Positions 1 through 12,127 of a stretch of DNA of 64,000 nucleotides are shown one piece after another; position 1 is the first letter of the stretch, and each line of letters begins with the position of its first letter. Origin of the DNA: Citrobacter werkmanii NBRC 105721 (GTDB lineage Bacteria > Pseudomonadota > Gammaproteobacteria > Enterobacterales > Enterobacteriaceae); the NCBI GenBank assembly GCA_000759755.1, contig BBMW01000007.1:372001-436000 (forward strand). Direction: 5' to 3'. The notes under the pieces are model-generated. The model had not been told where the DNA came from. It saw only the letters and a program-made list of their open reading frames with translations, and made no database searches. A program made the translations under genes and the position numbers.

Positions 1-47
1 TAGTTTGGCAGGATGAGTAACACAGGACAAGGGCGAAAAACCGAATA

Positions 48-75
48 AAAAAAGGCCCGACAAGCGGACCTTTTC
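48..75 (-). terminator. Terminator after fabF
   Basis: On the minus strand an imperfect hairpin (AGGTCCGC, loop TTGT, then CGGGCCT, with G-T pairs) is followed by a run of T. It lies about 40 bases past the fabF stop codon, so it probably ends the acpP-fabF transcript. In E. coli pabC follows fabF; it would lie off the left edge. Confidence 0.6.
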
Positions 76-112
76 AGTTTTATTTCGTTGCTAACGCATC
101 ACCTGACGGGAC

Positions 113-1381
<1,269 letters not shown>

Positions 1382-1439
1382 TCAAGTGGGATAAAAAGAT
1401 AAAACTCAGGCGGTCGAATGACCGCCTGGAGATGTTCAC

Positions 1440-1676
1440 TTACGCCTGGTGGCCGTTGATGTAATCAATGGCAGCCTGAACGGTAGTGATTTTCTCAGCT
1501 TCTTCGTCCGGAATCTCAGTATCAAACTCTTCTTCCAGAGCCATTACCAGCTCAACGGTGTCAAGAGAATCTGCGCCCAGGTCTTCAACGAAGGAAGCAT
1601 TGTTGGTAACTTCTTCCTGCTTAACGCCCAGCTGTTCGCCGATAATTTTCTTAACGCGTTCTTCGATAGTGCTCAT
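1440..1676 (-). CDS. acpP: Acyl carrier protein
   Basis: Carries growing acyl chains as thioesters on 4'-phosphopantetheine during fatty acid, lipid A and phospholipid synthesis. The 78-residue acidic helical protein has the attachment serine in the motif [10 protein letters not shown] (Ser37 counting the initiator Met). It lies between fabG and fabF, as in all enterobacteria. The 155-base gap to fabG is wide enough for the separate strong acpP promoter known in E. coli, which would allow much higher expression than its neighbours. Confidence 0.99.
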
Positions 1677-1831
1677 ACTCTTAAATTTCCTATCAAAACT
1701 CGCTTTCGCGATGGTTTTCGTAGTGTATAAAATGTTGAAAAATTTGCAACTAAATCCCGGCAGGTCTTACCACGATTTTACGTTATTTTGAGGCCATTCC
1801 CACTAATAACGCAAATATTTTTCAATCGTGG

Positions 1832-2566
1832 TTAAACCATGTACATCCCGCCGTTGACGTGCAAAGTCTCACCTGTGATGTAACTTGCTTCGTCAGAAGC
1901 TAAAAATGCAACCGCACTGGCGATTTCCTGAGCGCCACCAAGGCGACCCGCAGGAACCTGCGCCAGGATACCCGCACGCTGATCGTCAGACAGCGCACGC
2001 GTCATGTCCGTTTCAATAAAGCCCGGAGCAACAACGTTTACAGTAATACCACGGGACGCAACTTCGCGCGCCAGTGATTTACTGAAGCCGATCAGACCTG
2101 CTTTCGCCGCAGCGTAGTTAGCCTGACCCGCATTTCCCATGGTACCAACCACAGAACCGATAGTGATAATACGCCCATGACGCTTTTTCATCATAGCTCG
2201 CATTACCGCTTTTGACAGACGGAAAACAGATGACAGGTTGGTTTCGATGATATCGTTCCACTCGTCATCTTTCATGCGCATTAACAGGTTATCACGAGTA
2301 ATCCCGGCATTATTGACCAGAATATCGACTTCACCAAATTCTGCGCGAATATTTTCCAGAACAGATTCGATAGATGCCGGATCGGTCACATTCAACATCA
2401 GACCTTTACCATTTGCACCTAAGTAATCGCTAATGGCCTGCGCGCCGTTTTCACTGGTTGCAGTACCGATAACTTTCGCGCCACGGGCAACGAGTGTCTC
2501 AGCAATTGCGCGGCCAATTCCACGGCTTGCACCGGTTACCAGCGCGATTTTTCCTTCAAAATTCAT
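1832..2566 (-). CDS. fabG: 3-oxoacyl-ACP reductase FabG
   Basis: NADPH-dependent beta-ketoacyl-ACP reductase, the first reductive step of each fatty acid elongation cycle. It is a short-chain dehydrogenase of 244 residues. The Rossmann motif TGASRGIGRA is near residue 12, NNAGIT near 86, and the catalytic Ser-Tyr-Lys set is visible as the serine of GSVVG followed by YAAAK. It sits 12 bases after fabD, so it is co-transcribed with fabH and fabD. Confidence 0.99.
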   Translation of the reverse strand: MNFEGKIALVTGASRGIGRAIAETLVARGAKVIGTATSENGAQAISDYLGANGKGLMLNVTDPASIESVLENIRAEFGEVDILVNNAGITRDNLLMRMKDDEWNDIIETNLSSVFRLSKAVMRAMMKKRHGRIITIGSVVGTMGNAGQANYAAAKAGLIGFSKSLAREVASRGITVNVVAPGFIETDMTRALSDDQRAGILAQVPAGRLGGAQEIASAVAFLASDEASYITGETLHVNGGMYMV

Positions 2567-2578
2567 GGGCTTCCTCTT

Positions 2579-3508
2579 TTATTGCTCTAGCGCCGCAGAC
2601 AGCGCTGTCGGCTCATTCAGTGCCGAAGCGGTCAGGGTGTCAACAATACGTTTCGTCAAACCGGTGAGAACTTTACCTGGCCCCACTTCATACAGGTGCT
2701 CTACGCCCTGCGATGCCATAAATTCAACGGTTTTGGTCCACTGAACCGGGCTGTACAGTTGACGAACCAGCGCATCGCGAATCGCGTCTGCGGTAGTTTC
2801 ACACTTCACGTCGACGTTGTTCACAACTGGAACAGTCGGCGCGTTGAAAGTGATTTTTTGCAATTCAACGGCCAGTTTCTCAGCGGCAGGCTTCATCAGC
2901 GCGCAGTGAGAAGGCACGCTGACCGGCAACGGCAGCGCACGCTTGGCGCCAGCGGCTTTACAGGCAGCCCCTGCACGTTCTACGGCTTCTTTATGCCCGG
3001 CGATAACCACCTGGCCCGGCGAGTTGAAGTTAACCGGAGAAACGACCTGCCCTTCGGCAGACTCTTCACACGCTTTAGCGATAGATGCATCGTCCAGACC
3101 AATAATCGCAGACATGCCGCCAGTACCTTCCGGTACGGCTTCCTGCATGAATTTGCCGCGCAGTTCAACCAGACGGACGGCATCGGCAAAACCCATTACG
3201 CCCGCACATACCAGCGCAGAGTATTCGCCCAGGCTGTGACCTGCCATCAGCGCAGGTGTTTTACCCCCCTGCTGCTGCCATACGCGATACAGTGCGACAG
3301 ACGCAGCCAATAGCGCTGGCTGCGTCTGCCAGGTTTTATTCAGTTCTTCTGCCGGACCTTGCTGAGTCAGCGCCCACAGATCATAGCCCAGCGCAGCTGA
3401 TGCTTCAGCAAAAGTTTCTTCAACAATTGGGTAGCTTGCTGCCATTTCAGACAACATCCCAACGGTCTGGGAACCCTGCCCCGGAAACACAAATGCAAAT
3501 TGCGTCAT
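2579..3508 (-). CDS. fabD: Malonyl-CoA:ACP transacylase
   Basis: Transfers malonyl from CoA to ACP to supply the extender unit for fatty acid synthesis. 309 residues, the usual length. The nucleophile serine lies in GHSLGEY (about residue 92), the catalytic histidine in VPSHCALM (about 201), and the N-terminal FPGQGSQ motif is intact. It starts 15 bases downstream of fabH, within the fabHDG operon. Confidence 0.99.
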   Translation of the reverse strand: MTQFAFVFPGQGSQTVGMLSEMAASYPIVEETFAEASAALGYDLWALTQQGPAEELNKTWQTQPALLAASVALYRVWQQQGGKTPALMAGHSLGEYSALVCAGVMGFADAVRLVELRGKFMQEAVPEGTGGMSAIIGLDDASIAKACEESAEGQVVSPVNFNSPGQVVIAGHKEAVERAGAACKAAGAKRALPLPVSVPSHCALMKPAAEKLAVELQKITFNAPTVPVVNNVDVKCETTADAIRDALVRQLYSPVQWTKTVEFMASQGVEHLYEVGPGKVLTGLTKRIVDTLTASALNEPTALSAALEQ

Positions 3509-3523
3509 GTTAAAATCCTTATA

Positions 3524-4477
3524 CTAGAAACGAACCAGCGCGGAGCCCCAGGTGAATCCACCCCCGAAGGCTTCAAGCAATATCAACTGCCCGGCTTTGA
3601 TACGCCCGTCGCGGACGGCTTCGTCCAGTGCGCACGGTACGGAAGCCGCGGACGTATTGCCATGTCTGTCCAGTGTAACGACGACATTATCCATCGACAT
3701 GCCCAGCTTTTTCGCTGTCGCGCTGATAATGCGCAGGTTTGCCTGATGCGGCACCAGCCAGTCCAGCGCAGAACGGTCGAGATTATTGGCTTCCAGCGTT
3801 TCATCAACGATGTGGGCAAGCTCGGTCACCGCGACTTTAAATACTTCGTTACCCGCCATCGTCAGGTGAATCGGGTTATCCGGATTTACGCGATCGGCGT
3901 TAGGAAGCGTCAACAACTCACCGTAGCGACCATCAGCGTGCAGATGCGTGGAGAGAATGCCCGGCTCTTCGGATGCGCTCAGTACCACCGCGCCCGCGCC
4001 GTCACCAAAGATAATGATCGTTCCACGATCGGTTGGATCACAGGTACGAGCCAGGACATCAGACCCCACGACCAGCGCATGCTTCACTGCGCCAGACTTA
4101 ACGTACTGGTCAGCAACACTCAGGGCATAGGTAAAACCCGCACAAGCGGCCGCAACGTCAAACGCCGGACAGCCTTTGATCCCCAGCATACTTTGGATCT
4201 GGCATGCCGCGCTTGGAAATGCGTGTGTGGATGATGTGGTGGCAACCACAATCAGACCAATTTCTTCTTTGTCGATGCCTGCCATTTCCAGTGCACGGTT
4301 TGCGGCGGCAAAGCCCATCGTCGCAACTGTTTCATTTGGCGCTGCAATGTGGCGTTCACGGATACCTGTACGAGTGACGATCCACTCATCAGATGTCTCG
4401 ACCATTTTTTCCAAATCGGCGTTAGTACGCACTTGTTCAGGCAGATAGCTGCCGGTACCAATAATCTTCGTATACAT
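3524..4477 (-). CDS. fabH: 3-oxoacyl-ACP synthase III (FabH)
   Basis: KAS III starts fatty acid synthesis by condensing acetyl-CoA with malonyl-ACP. The 317-residue protein has the thiolase-fold catalytic triad: Cys in [11 protein letters not shown] (about 112), His in PHQANLRI (about 244) and Asn in HGNTSAAS (about 274). It is 77 bases downstream of plsX; in E. coli the fabHDG segment also has promoters upstream in the plsX region. Confidence 0.99.
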   Translation of the reverse strand: MYTKIIGTGSYLPEQVRTNADLEKMVETSDEWIVTRTGIRERHIAAPNETVATMGFAAANRALEMAGIDKEEIGLIVVATTSSTHAFPSAACQIQSMLGIKGCPAFDVAAACAGFTYALSVADQYVKSGAVKHALVVGSDVLARTCDPTDRGTIIIFGDGAGAVVLSASEEPGILSTHLHADGRYGELLTLPNADRVNPDNPIHLTMAGNEVFKVAVTELAHIVDETLEANNLDRSALDWLVPHQANLRIISATAKKLGMSMDNVVVTLDRHGNTSAASVPCALDEAVRDGRIKAGQLILLEAFGGGFTWGSALVRF

Positions 4478-4554
4478 GTACGCTCAGTCACTTTTTGGTT
4501 ATATACCGCCACGAGCAAAACGCCGGTACGCTGGCAGCATTCACAAACGCACTG

Positions 4555-5634
4555 TTATCTGTGCGCCCGTGAGTTTGCGCTTTCGCCATCGTCCAGCAGT
4601 TCGAATCCAGCTGGGTATACAGATTCCAGGCGAGCGGCAATTCGCTGAGGAACTTGTCGCTGCACCGCCTGCACTGCCTGTTCAATCGCGACCTCAAATG
4701 CTCGCTGATTAGCCGCACCATGACTCTTAATCACCGTGCCGCGCAATCCTAACAGACAGGCGCCATTATACTGGTCGGGGTTGAGGTGACTAAATCGCCT
4801 TGTCAGGCTTTTTTGTAACCAACGTTTTAATAAAAGCAGCCACCACGACCGTTTTTTGCTCTCACCCTGAGATTTCAGCAGTGAAAGGAACATTCTGACA
4901 ACCCCTTCCATCGTCTTTAATGTGACATTGCCGGTAAAGCCGTCACAGACCAGCACATCGGTTTTGCCAGTCAGTAACTCATTGGCTTCAAGATAGCCTA
5001 TATAGTTAATGGAAGGGATTGTTTTTAGCACTGCAGAAGCATCCCGAATACTGTCGAGACCTTTAGTTTCTTCTTCGCCGATGTTGAGCAACGCAACGCG
5101 AGGATTAGCAATCCCAACGACTTCTTCTGCCAGGACGGAACCCATGACGGCAAATTGCACCAACATCGTGCTATCACAATCCACGTTAGCGCCTAAATCC
5201 AGCACCACCGTTTTGCCCTTTTGTTGATGCGGTAAAACCGTCACCAGCGCAGGACGCTCAATACCCTCAAGAGGTTTGAGCAATAACTTCGCAAGTCCCA
5301 TTAGCGCGCCCGTATTACCGGCGCTCACACAGGCTTGCGCTCGACCTTCTTTCACGAGCTCCAGGGCAACACGCATTGAGCTTCCACGACTGGCGCGAAT
5401 AGCTTGCGAGGGCCGGGCATCACTGGCAATAACTGACTGAGCAGGGATAATCTGCAGACGTGAACGTTGTTCGAAGTCAGCTTTGGCAAGTAATGGCGTG
5501 ATTGTATCGGGATCCCCGACTAAAAGAAGTGTGAGTTGCGAATTAGAATTCAGTGCCTGCAATGCTGCAGGCACTGTCACGGTAGGGCCAAAATCTCCCC
5601 CCATGACATCTAACGCCAGGGTTAGACGTGTCAA
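4555..5634 (-). CDS. plsX: Phosphate acyltransferase PlsX
   Basis: Makes acyl-phosphate from acyl-ACP, linking fatty acid synthesis to glycerol-3-phosphate acylation. 359 residues, within the family range. Visible family signatures are [10 protein letters not shown] at the N-terminus, [13 protein letters not shown], the LDLGAN motif and the CDGFTGNV motif. It follows rpmF by 122 bases. That gap holds a short inverted repeat (TTCCCC...GGGGAA, about 5660-5680) that could be a processing or attenuation hairpin. Confidence 0.97.
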   Translation of the reverse strand: MTRLTLALDVMGGDFGPTVTVPAALQALNSNSQLTLLLVGDPDTITPLLAKADFEQRSRLQIIPAQSVIASDARPSQAIRASRGSSMRVALELVKEGRAQACVSAGNTGALMGLAKLLLKPLEGIERPALVTVLPHQQKGKTVVLDLGANVDCDSTMLVQFAVMGSVLAEEVVGIANPRVALLNIGEEETKGLDSIRDASAVLKTIPSINYIGYLEANELLTGKTDVLVCDGFTGNVTLKTMEGVVRMFLSLLKSQGESKKRSWWLLLLKRWLQKSLTRRFSHLNPDQYNGACLLGLRGTVIKSHGAANQRAFEVAIEQAVQAVQRQVPQRIAARLESVYPAGFELLDDGESANSRAHR

Positions 5635-5756
5635 GGTATCGTCGCTGCCCGGTTAGGTGTTTCCCCAGTTACCCGGGGAAAGCCTCACTAAGCTTCATCA
5701 CGCTTGCGCTCTCTGTCTTTCTCACCGAAGCGGGAAATCCATTGAGTCATGCGTGA

Positions 5757-5942
<186 letters not shown>

Positions 5943-5946
5943 TCAA

Positions 5947-6480
<534 letters not shown>

Positions 6481-6665
6481 TTAACTTTGTAACGTCATAT
6501 AGTCAAAGAAAAAGGCAGCCTGAGGTTGCCTTTTGCCAATAATTCGCACACATTGCGGGTCATCGACTTAAAATCGCTCAAGACAAGCCAATACAGCCAG
6601 CTTGTAGGACGAAGTCCATAGTTTAAAATGGCTCTCATCAATACGCTATATGCGAGGGGAAAAAT

Positions 6666-7250
6666 ATGCCTCAACTTATACTTGCCTCGACCTCTCCCTG
6701 GCGTCGCGCTTTACTTGAAAAACTGGCAATTCCGTTCGAATGCGCGGCTCCCGAGGTGGATGAAACGCCGTTACCCGGCGAAGCGCCACGCCATTTAGTC
6801 TCGCGACTGGCGCAACAAAAAGCGCAATCTCTCGCTCACCGTTATCCAGCGCATCTGATTATTGGCTCCGATCAAATTTGTGTTCTTGATGGTGAAATAA
6901 CCGGCAAACCATTAACAGAAGAAAATGCGCGCCAACAATTACTCAAAGCCCGAGGCAATATTGTGACGTTTTACACCGGACTGGCGCTTTATAATTCAGC
7001 TACCGGACATTTACAAACTGAGGTCGAGCCGTTCGATGTTCATTTTCGGCATTTAAGCGAAGCGGAAATTGATGATTACCTGCGCAAAGAACGCCCGCTA
7101 CATTGTGCCGGTAGTTTTAAAAGTGAGGGGTTAGGTATTGCTCTCTTTGAGCGTCTTGAGGGCCGCGACCCAAATACGCTGATCGGCCTGCCGCTGATCG
7201 CATTGTGTCAAATGCTGCGCCGGGAAGAGATGAACCCGCTGAACGCCTAG
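6666..7250 (+). CDS. yceF: Maf-family nucleotide pyrophosphatase YceF
   Basis: House-cleaning pyrophosphatase of the Maf family; E. coli YceF hydrolyses 7-methyl-GTP. 194 residues. The N-terminal substrate loop [13 protein letters not shown], the catalytic GSDQ (Asp near residue 69) and the late GSFKSEGLG motif are all intact. The start is supported by AGGGG six bases upstream. Divergent from yceD. It ends at a repetitive extragenic palindrome. Confidence 0.95.
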   Translation: MPQLILASTSPWRRALLEKLAIPFECAAPEVDETPLPGEAPRHLVSRLAQQKAQSLAHRYPAHLIIGSDQICVLDGEITGKPLTEENARQQLLKARGNIVTFYTGLALYNSATGHLQTEVEPFDVHFRHLSEAEIDDYLRKERPLHCAGSFKSEGLGIALFERLEGRDPNTLIGLPLIALCQMLRREEMNPLNA

Positions 7251-7257
7251 TTAATCT

Positions 7258-7338
7258 GCCTGATGGCGACGCGATGCGTCTTGTCAGGCCTACAGCACAT
7301 AACGCGATTGTAGGCCTGATAAGCAACGCGCATCAGGC
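7258..7338. repeat. Pair of REP elements (BIME)
   Basis: Two inverted copies of a repetitive extragenic palindrome: GCCTGATGGCGACGC...GTCAGGCCTAC at 7258-7292 and GTAGGCCTGATAAGC...GCATCAGGC at 7310-7338. They occupy the convergent yceF/rluC gap. The right-hand copy supplies the rluC stop codon (TGA at 7333-7335). REPs commonly stabilise 3' ends of mRNA. Confidence 0.9.
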
Positions 7339-8286
7339 TTTGCTGCGTAACACCTCAAGGCAGCGCTTCAACTGCTTATCCAGCGGCGCTTCAACACGCA
7401 TCACTTCGCCCGTCCCCGGATGGGTGAATTTTAACGCCGCGGCGTGAAGGAACAGCCTGTTCAGTCCGGTATCCGCGAGTTGCTTATCGAACTCGCGGTC
7501 GCCATAGCGATCGTCAAAGGCTATCGGATGCCCGGCATATTGGGTATGCACACGAATCTGGTGCGTACGCCCTGTCACCGGACTACAGCGCACGAGCGTG
7601 GCAAACGCATAGCGCTCCTCTACCTTAAAGCGTGTTTCCGACGGCTTGCCTTCCTGATTCACCCGCACGATACGCTCGCCGCTTTGCAGAATATTCTTCA
7701 ACAGCGGCGCCTGCACGGTTTTGACATGTGACTGCCACTGGCCTCTCACCAGCGCCAGATAGTCTTTCTGCATCCCTTTTTCACGCAACTGCTCATGCAA
7801 CGAACGTAAAGCTGAGCGTTTTTTAGCAACCAGCAGCACACCGGAGGTATCCCGGTCCAGGCGATGCACCAGTTCGAGGAAACGCGCTTCCGGACGTAAC
7901 GCGCGTAAGCCTTCAATAACACCAAAGCTTAATCCGCTTCCGCCATGTACGGCCGTTCCTGAAGGTTTGTTAAGCACCAGAATATGATCATCTTCATACA
8001 AAATGACATCAGTCAGCGCCGCAACCTTCTGCAGATTTGGGGAAATAGCCTCTTCTTCACGTTCGGCGACACGCACAGGTGGAATACGCACGATGTCCCC
8101 ATCTTCGAGTTTGTACTCGGGTTTAATGCGTTTTTTATTCACCCGCACTTCGCCTTTACGCAAAATGCGATAAATCATACTTTTCGGCACACCCTTGAGT
8201 TGAGTACGCAAAAAGTTGTCGATGCGTTGCCCTGCTTCGTCGGCAGTAATGGCAACTGTTTTTACGGCTGGAGTCTCTGTTTTCAT
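7333..8286 (-). CDS. rluC: 23S rRNA pseudouridine synthase RluC
   Basis: Makes pseudouridine at positions 955, 2504 and 2580 of 23S rRNA. An N-terminal S4 RNA-binding domain (about residues 18-80) is followed by the RluA-type catalytic domain, with the catalytic aspartate in HRLDRDTSG (about 144). I chose the start MKTETPAVK at 8286, which matches the E. coli N-terminus; an upstream in-frame start would add 14 unlikely residues. The length is 317. The final codons (LRSKA) and stop lie in the adjoining REP sequence, so the tail differs from E. coli. Divergent from rne. Confidence 0.97.
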   Translation of the reverse strand: MKTETPAVKTVAITADEAGQRIDNFLRTQLKGVPKSMIYRILRKGEVRVNKKRIKPEYKLEDGDIVRIPPVRVAEREEEAISPNLQKVAALTDVILYEDDHILVLNKPSGTAVHGGSGLSFGVIEGLRALRPEARFLELVHRLDRDTSGVLLVAKKRSALRSLHEQLREKGMQKDYLALVRGQWQSHVKTVQAPLLKNILQSGERIVRVNQEGKPSETRFKVEERYAFATLVRCSPVTGRTHQIRVHTQYAGHPIAFDDRYGDREFDKQLADTGLNRLFLHAAALKFTHPGTGEVMRVEAPLDKQLKRCLEVLRSKA

Positions 8287-8499
8287 GGGGGCCGATTTTA
8301 AATAGCCATCAAGATTCGCGCCACACATTTTTCTATGCTTATATTAACTGCTATACCCTATTACTTAAGTTTGACATAGCCGATTTGGTGGTTATTAAAC
8401 CAATCACTACGCGGAAGTGAAAAAACTGTGAGTAACCGGGTGATAAATGGCAAAAGTCATCTTGCTATAACAAGGTTAGCAGTGGAATAATGAGGTTGT

Positions 8500-8860
8500 T
8501 TCCGTGTTGAATCTTGTTAAAACAAGACCTTTTCCGGAATGACCCAATTTTGCCCGACCGATCATCAACGCAGCAATGGCGTAAGACGTATTGATCTTTC
8601 AGGCAGTTAGCGGGCTGCGGGTTGCAGTCCTTACCGGTAATAAGGAAGCTTTTCTGGAGAGTAACACCCAGACTGTTCCCCTGATAATTGCGCTGTGTTT
8701 CCGTATGAAATACAGGCAACCGACACTCTGCGCCTCTTTGAGCTGACGATAACCGTGAGGTTGGCGACGCGAATAGACACGAGGCCATCGGTTCACACCC
8801 GGAAAGGCATTACTCTGCCCGCAGCTTAGTCGTCAATGTAAGAATAATGAGTAAGTTACG
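8500..8860 (+). promoter_or_regulatory. rne 5' leader (RNase E autoregulation)
   Basis: The 574-base space between rluC and rne holds no credible gene. Its last part of about 360 bases corresponds to the long rne untranslated leader of E. coli. There RNase E binds structured hairpins in its own leader and triggers decay of its mRNA. Several GC-rich inverted segments are visible (for example around 8600-8660 and 8740-8790). The exact left end and the promoter are placed by analogy, not seen. Confidence 0.75.
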
Positions 8861-11800
8861 ATGAAAAGAATGTTAATTAACGCGACTCAGCAGGAAGAGT
8901 TGCGTGTAGCCCTTGTAGATGGGCAACGTCTGTACGATCTGGATATCGAAAGTCCTGGACACGAACAGAAAAAAGCCAACATCTATAAAGGTAAAATTAC
9001 CCGTATTGAACCGAGTCTGGAAGCTGCTTTTGTTGATTACGGCGCTGAACGTCACGGTTTCCTTCCGTTAAAAGAAATTGCCCGCGAATACTTCCCCGCT
9101 AACTACAACTCCCATGGTCGTCCCAACATTAAAGATGTGTTGCGTGAAGGTCAGGAAGTCATCGTTCAGATCGATAAAGAAGAACGCGGCAATAAAGGCG
9201 CTGCGCTGACCACCTTTATCAGCCTGGCGGGTAGTTATCTGGTTCTGATGCCGAACAACCCGCGCGCGGGCGGCATCTCCCGTCGTATTGAAGGCGACGA
9301 TCGTACCGAATTAAAAGAAGCGCTGGCAAGCCTGGAATTGCCTGATGGCATGGGGCTTATCGTGCGTACCGCAGGCGTCGGCAAATCCGCCGAAGCGCTG
9401 CAGTGGGACCTGAGCTTCCGCCTGAAACACTGGGAAGCCATTCAAAAAGCCGCTGACAGCCGCCCTGCTCCATTCCTGATCCACCAGGAAAGCAACGTCA
9501 TCGTTCGCGCGTTCCGTGACTATTTACGTCAGGACATCGGCGAAATTCTCATCGATAACCCAAAAGTCATGGAGATGGCGCGTCAGCACATCGCCGCGCT
9601 GGGTCGTCCAGATTTCAGCAGCAAAATCAAACTGTACACCGGTGAAATCCCGCTGTTCAGCCACTATCAAATTGAATCTCAGATTGAGTCTGCGTTCCAG
9701 CGCGAAGTGCGTCTGCCGTCCGGCGGCTCCATCGTCATCGACAGCACTGAAGCCCTTACAGCTATCGATATCAACTCCGCACGCGCTACGCGCGGTGGCG
9801 ACATCGAAGAAACCGCATTCAACACCAACCTGGAAGCAGCCGATGAAATTGCTCGTCAGCTGCGTCTGCGCGACCTCGGCGGCCTGATTGTTATCGACTT
9901 TATCGATATGACACCGGTTCGCCACCAGCGTGCGGTGGAAAACCGTCTCCGTGAGGCCGTGCGTCAGGACCGAGCGCGTATTCAGATCAGCCATATTTCT
10001 CGTTTCGGCCTGCTGGAAATGTCCCGTCAGCGTCTGAGCCCGTCGCTGGGTGAATCCAGCCATCACGTCTGCCCGCGCTGCTCCGGCACCGGTACCGTAC
10101 GTGATAACGAATCGCTGTCGCTGTCTATTCTGCGTCTGATTGAAGAAGAAGCGCTAAAAGAGAATACCCAGGAAGTTCACGCGATCGTTCCTGTGCCGAT
10201 TGCCTCTTATCTGCTCAACGAAAAGCGTACTGCGGTCAACGCTATAGAAACGCGTCAGAATGGCGTACGCTGTGTGATCGTGCCAAACGATCAGATGGAA
10301 ACCCCGCACTATTCCGTGCTGCGCGTCCGCAAAGGCGAAGAAACGCCAACCCTGAGCTACTTGCTGCCGAAGTTGCACGAAGAAGCAATGGAACTGCCGT
10401 CAGAACAAGAGTATGTCGAGCGTAAACAGCCAGAGCAACCGGCACTCGCGACCTTTGCTATGCCAGACGTGCCACCAGCACCAACCGTGCAAGAGCCCGC
10501 AGTGAAAGCCGCCGCGCCTAAAGCTACCGCCACCGTAGCAACAGCCTCTCAGCCAGGTTTGATTAGCCGTTTCTTCAGCGCACTGAAGTCTATCTTCGGC
10601 GGTAACGAAGAAGCGAAGCCGGTTGAACAACCCGCACCGAAAGCTGAAGAGAAGACGGAACGTCAGCAGGACCGCCGTAAACCGCGTCAAAATAATCGCC
10701 GCGACCGTAACGATCGTCGTGATAACCGCGATAGCCGTGGCGATCGTGATAACCGTAACGAACGTGCAGAAAACGGCGAAAACCGCGATGACAATCGTCG
10801 TAACCGTCGTCAGGCCCAACAGCAAAATGCGGAAGCACGCGATAATCGCCAGCAGTCCAGTGATGTCGCAGACAAAGCGAAATCAGGTGATGAGCAGCAG
10901 ACTCCACGTCGTGAGCGCAACCGCCGCCGCAACGATGACAAGCGTCAGGCGCAGCAGGAAGTTAAAGAGCTGAACCTGGCTGAGCAGCCAGCGCAGGATA
11001 CCGAGCAGGAAGAGCGCGTACGTCAGCCTCAGACCCGTCGTAAACAGCGTCAGTTGAACCAGAAAGTTCGTTACACGGACAGCGCGGCGGTTGAAGCCGA
11101 AGTGGCAACTGCCGCGGTGGCAGCTGAGGTCGTTGTCGCTCAACCCGTTGAGCAGCCCGTACCGGCTCCGCGTACTGAACTGGCGAAAGTTGATCTGCCA
11201 GCCGTTGTCGCACCTGAGCAGGAAGACAACAGCGAAGCGCGTGACTCCAACGGTATGCCGCGTCGTTCCCGCCGTTCCCCTCGCCATCTGCGCGTAAGTG
11301 GACAGCGTCGTCGTCGTTATCGTGACGAGCGTTATCCGGTTCAGTCGCCAATGCCGCTGACCGTCGCCTGTGCTTCTCCTGAATTAGCGTCCGGTAAAGT
11401 ATGGATCAGCTACCCTGTCGTTCGTCCGCAGGATCAGCAGGCTGAAGAACAACGCGAGCAGGAAATTCACCAGGAGCAAACTGCCTCTGTCGCAGTAGAG
11501 CCTCAGGTTGCTGCGGCTGCCGTTGAGCACATTGTGGACACTCCTGCGCCGGTTGAAGCCGTGCAGCCAGAGGAAGTTGTAACGGAACCTCAGATTGCCG
11601 TTGTTGAAACCACGCATCCGGAAGTCATTGCGACCCCGGTTGAAGAACAACCGCAAATTATCGCTGAATCTGACGCGCCTGTAGCTGAAGAAATCGCCGC
11701 TGAAGCTGAACCTGTAGCTGAAGTCGCGGTTGAAGAGCCTGCGGAAATCGTCGTCTCCCAGCGGGAGGTGGTTGAAGAAGTTGCGGAAGTAGCGCCGACT

Positions 11801-12085
11801 GTGGAAGAAGTCGCTGCGCCGCAGGAAGTTGTTGCGGCGCCGGTTGCAGAAGCTGAGGTCGTTAAGGCTGAAGTTGTCGCAACAAGCGTTGACGCCGAAC
11901 ACCTTCACAGCCATGCGACTGCGCCGATGACCCGCGCTCCGGCGCCGGAATATGTGCCAGAAGCGCCGCGTCATAGCGACTGGCAGCGCCCGGCGTTCAC
12001 CTTTGAAGGTAAAGGCGCTGCGGGTGGACACAGCGCCACGCATCAGGCCACTGCGCCAGCAACACGCCCGCAGCCGGTTGAATAA
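8861..12085 (+). CDS. rne: Ribonuclease E
   Basis: Essential endoribonuclease that starts mRNA decay, processes rRNA and tRNA and scaffolds the degradosome at the inner membrane. 1074 residues (E. coli 1061). The catalytic half has the S1 domain (about 35-125), catalytic Asp303 (AIDIN) and Asp346 (LIVIDFIDM), and the zinc link CPRC at about 404-407. The non-catalytic half shows the amphipathic membrane-targeting helix ([15 protein letters not shown], about 565-582), an arginine-rich RNA-binding stretch (about 605-660), a second basic segment near the RhlB/enolase region, a long Val/Glu/Pro/Ala-rich linker, and a C-terminal tip of the kind that binds PNPase. Confidence 0.99.
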   Translation: MKRMLINATQQEELRVALVDGQRLYDLDIESPGHEQKKANIYKGKITRIEPSLEAAFVDYGAERHGFLPLKEIAREYFPANYNSHGRPNIKDVLREGQEVIVQIDKEERGNKGAALTTFISLAGSYLVLMPNNPRAGGISRRIEGDDRTELKEALASLELPDGMGLIVRTAGVGKSAEALQWDLSFRLKHWEAIQKAADSRPAPFLIHQESNVIVRAFRDYLRQDIGEILIDNPKVMEMARQHIAALGRPDFSSKIKLYTGEIPLFSHYQIESQIESAFQREVRLPSGGSIVIDSTEALTAIDINSARATRGGDIEETAFNTNLEAADEIARQLRLRDLGGLIVIDFIDMTPVRHQRAVENRLREAVRQDRARIQISHISRFGLLEMSRQRLSPSLGESSHHVCPRCSGTGTVRDNESLSLSILRLIEEEALKENTQEVHAIVPVPIASYLLNEKRTAVNAIETRQNGVRCVIVPNDQMETPHYSVLRVRKGEETPTLSYLLPKLHEEAMELPSEQEYVERKQPEQPALATFAMPDVPPAPTVQEPAVKAAAPKATATVATASQPGLISRFFSALKSIFGGNEEAKPVEQPAPKAEEKTERQQDRRKPRQNNRRDRNDRRDNRDSRGDRDNRNERAENGENRDDNRRNRRQAQQQNAEARDNRQQSSDVADKAKSGDEQQTPRRERNRRRNDDKRQAQQEVKELNLAEQPAQDTEQEERVRQPQTRRKQRQLNQKVRYTDSAAVEAEVATAAVAAEVVVAQPVEQPVPAPRTELAKVDLPAVVAPEQEDNSEARDSNGMPRRSRRSPRHLRVSGQRRRRYRDERYPVQSPMPLTVACASPELASGKVWISYPVVRPQDQQAEEQREQEIHQEQTASVAVEPQVAAAAVEHIVDTPAPVEAVQPEEVVTEPQIAVVETTHPEVIATPVEEQPQIIAESDAPVAEEIAAEAEPVAEVAVEEPAEIVVSQREVVEEVAEVAPTVEEVAAPQEVVAAPVAEAEVVKAEVVATSVDAEHLHSHATAPMTRAPAPEYVPEAPRHSDWQRPAFTFEGKGAAGGHSATHQATAPATRPQPVE

Positions 12086-12102
12086 GCCATAATCAACCTC
12101 AA

Positions 12103-12127
12103 AGCCGACCTTAGGGTCGGCTTTTTT
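12103..12127 (+). terminator. rne terminator
   Basis: Perfect hairpin AGCCGACC-TTA-GGGTCGGCT followed by six T, 17 bases past the rne stop. Its T-run abuts the stop codon of the convergent LysR gene. Confidence 0.9.

Noticed and set aside
8465-8796. Minus-strand frames in the rne leader
   Set aside because: They lie in the structured rne untranslated region known from E. coli and have no start signals or homology.
10400-12043. Long antisense frames within the rne 3' half (up to 219 codons)
   Set aside because: Low-complexity shadows caused by the repetitive Arg- and Glu-rich coding sequence.
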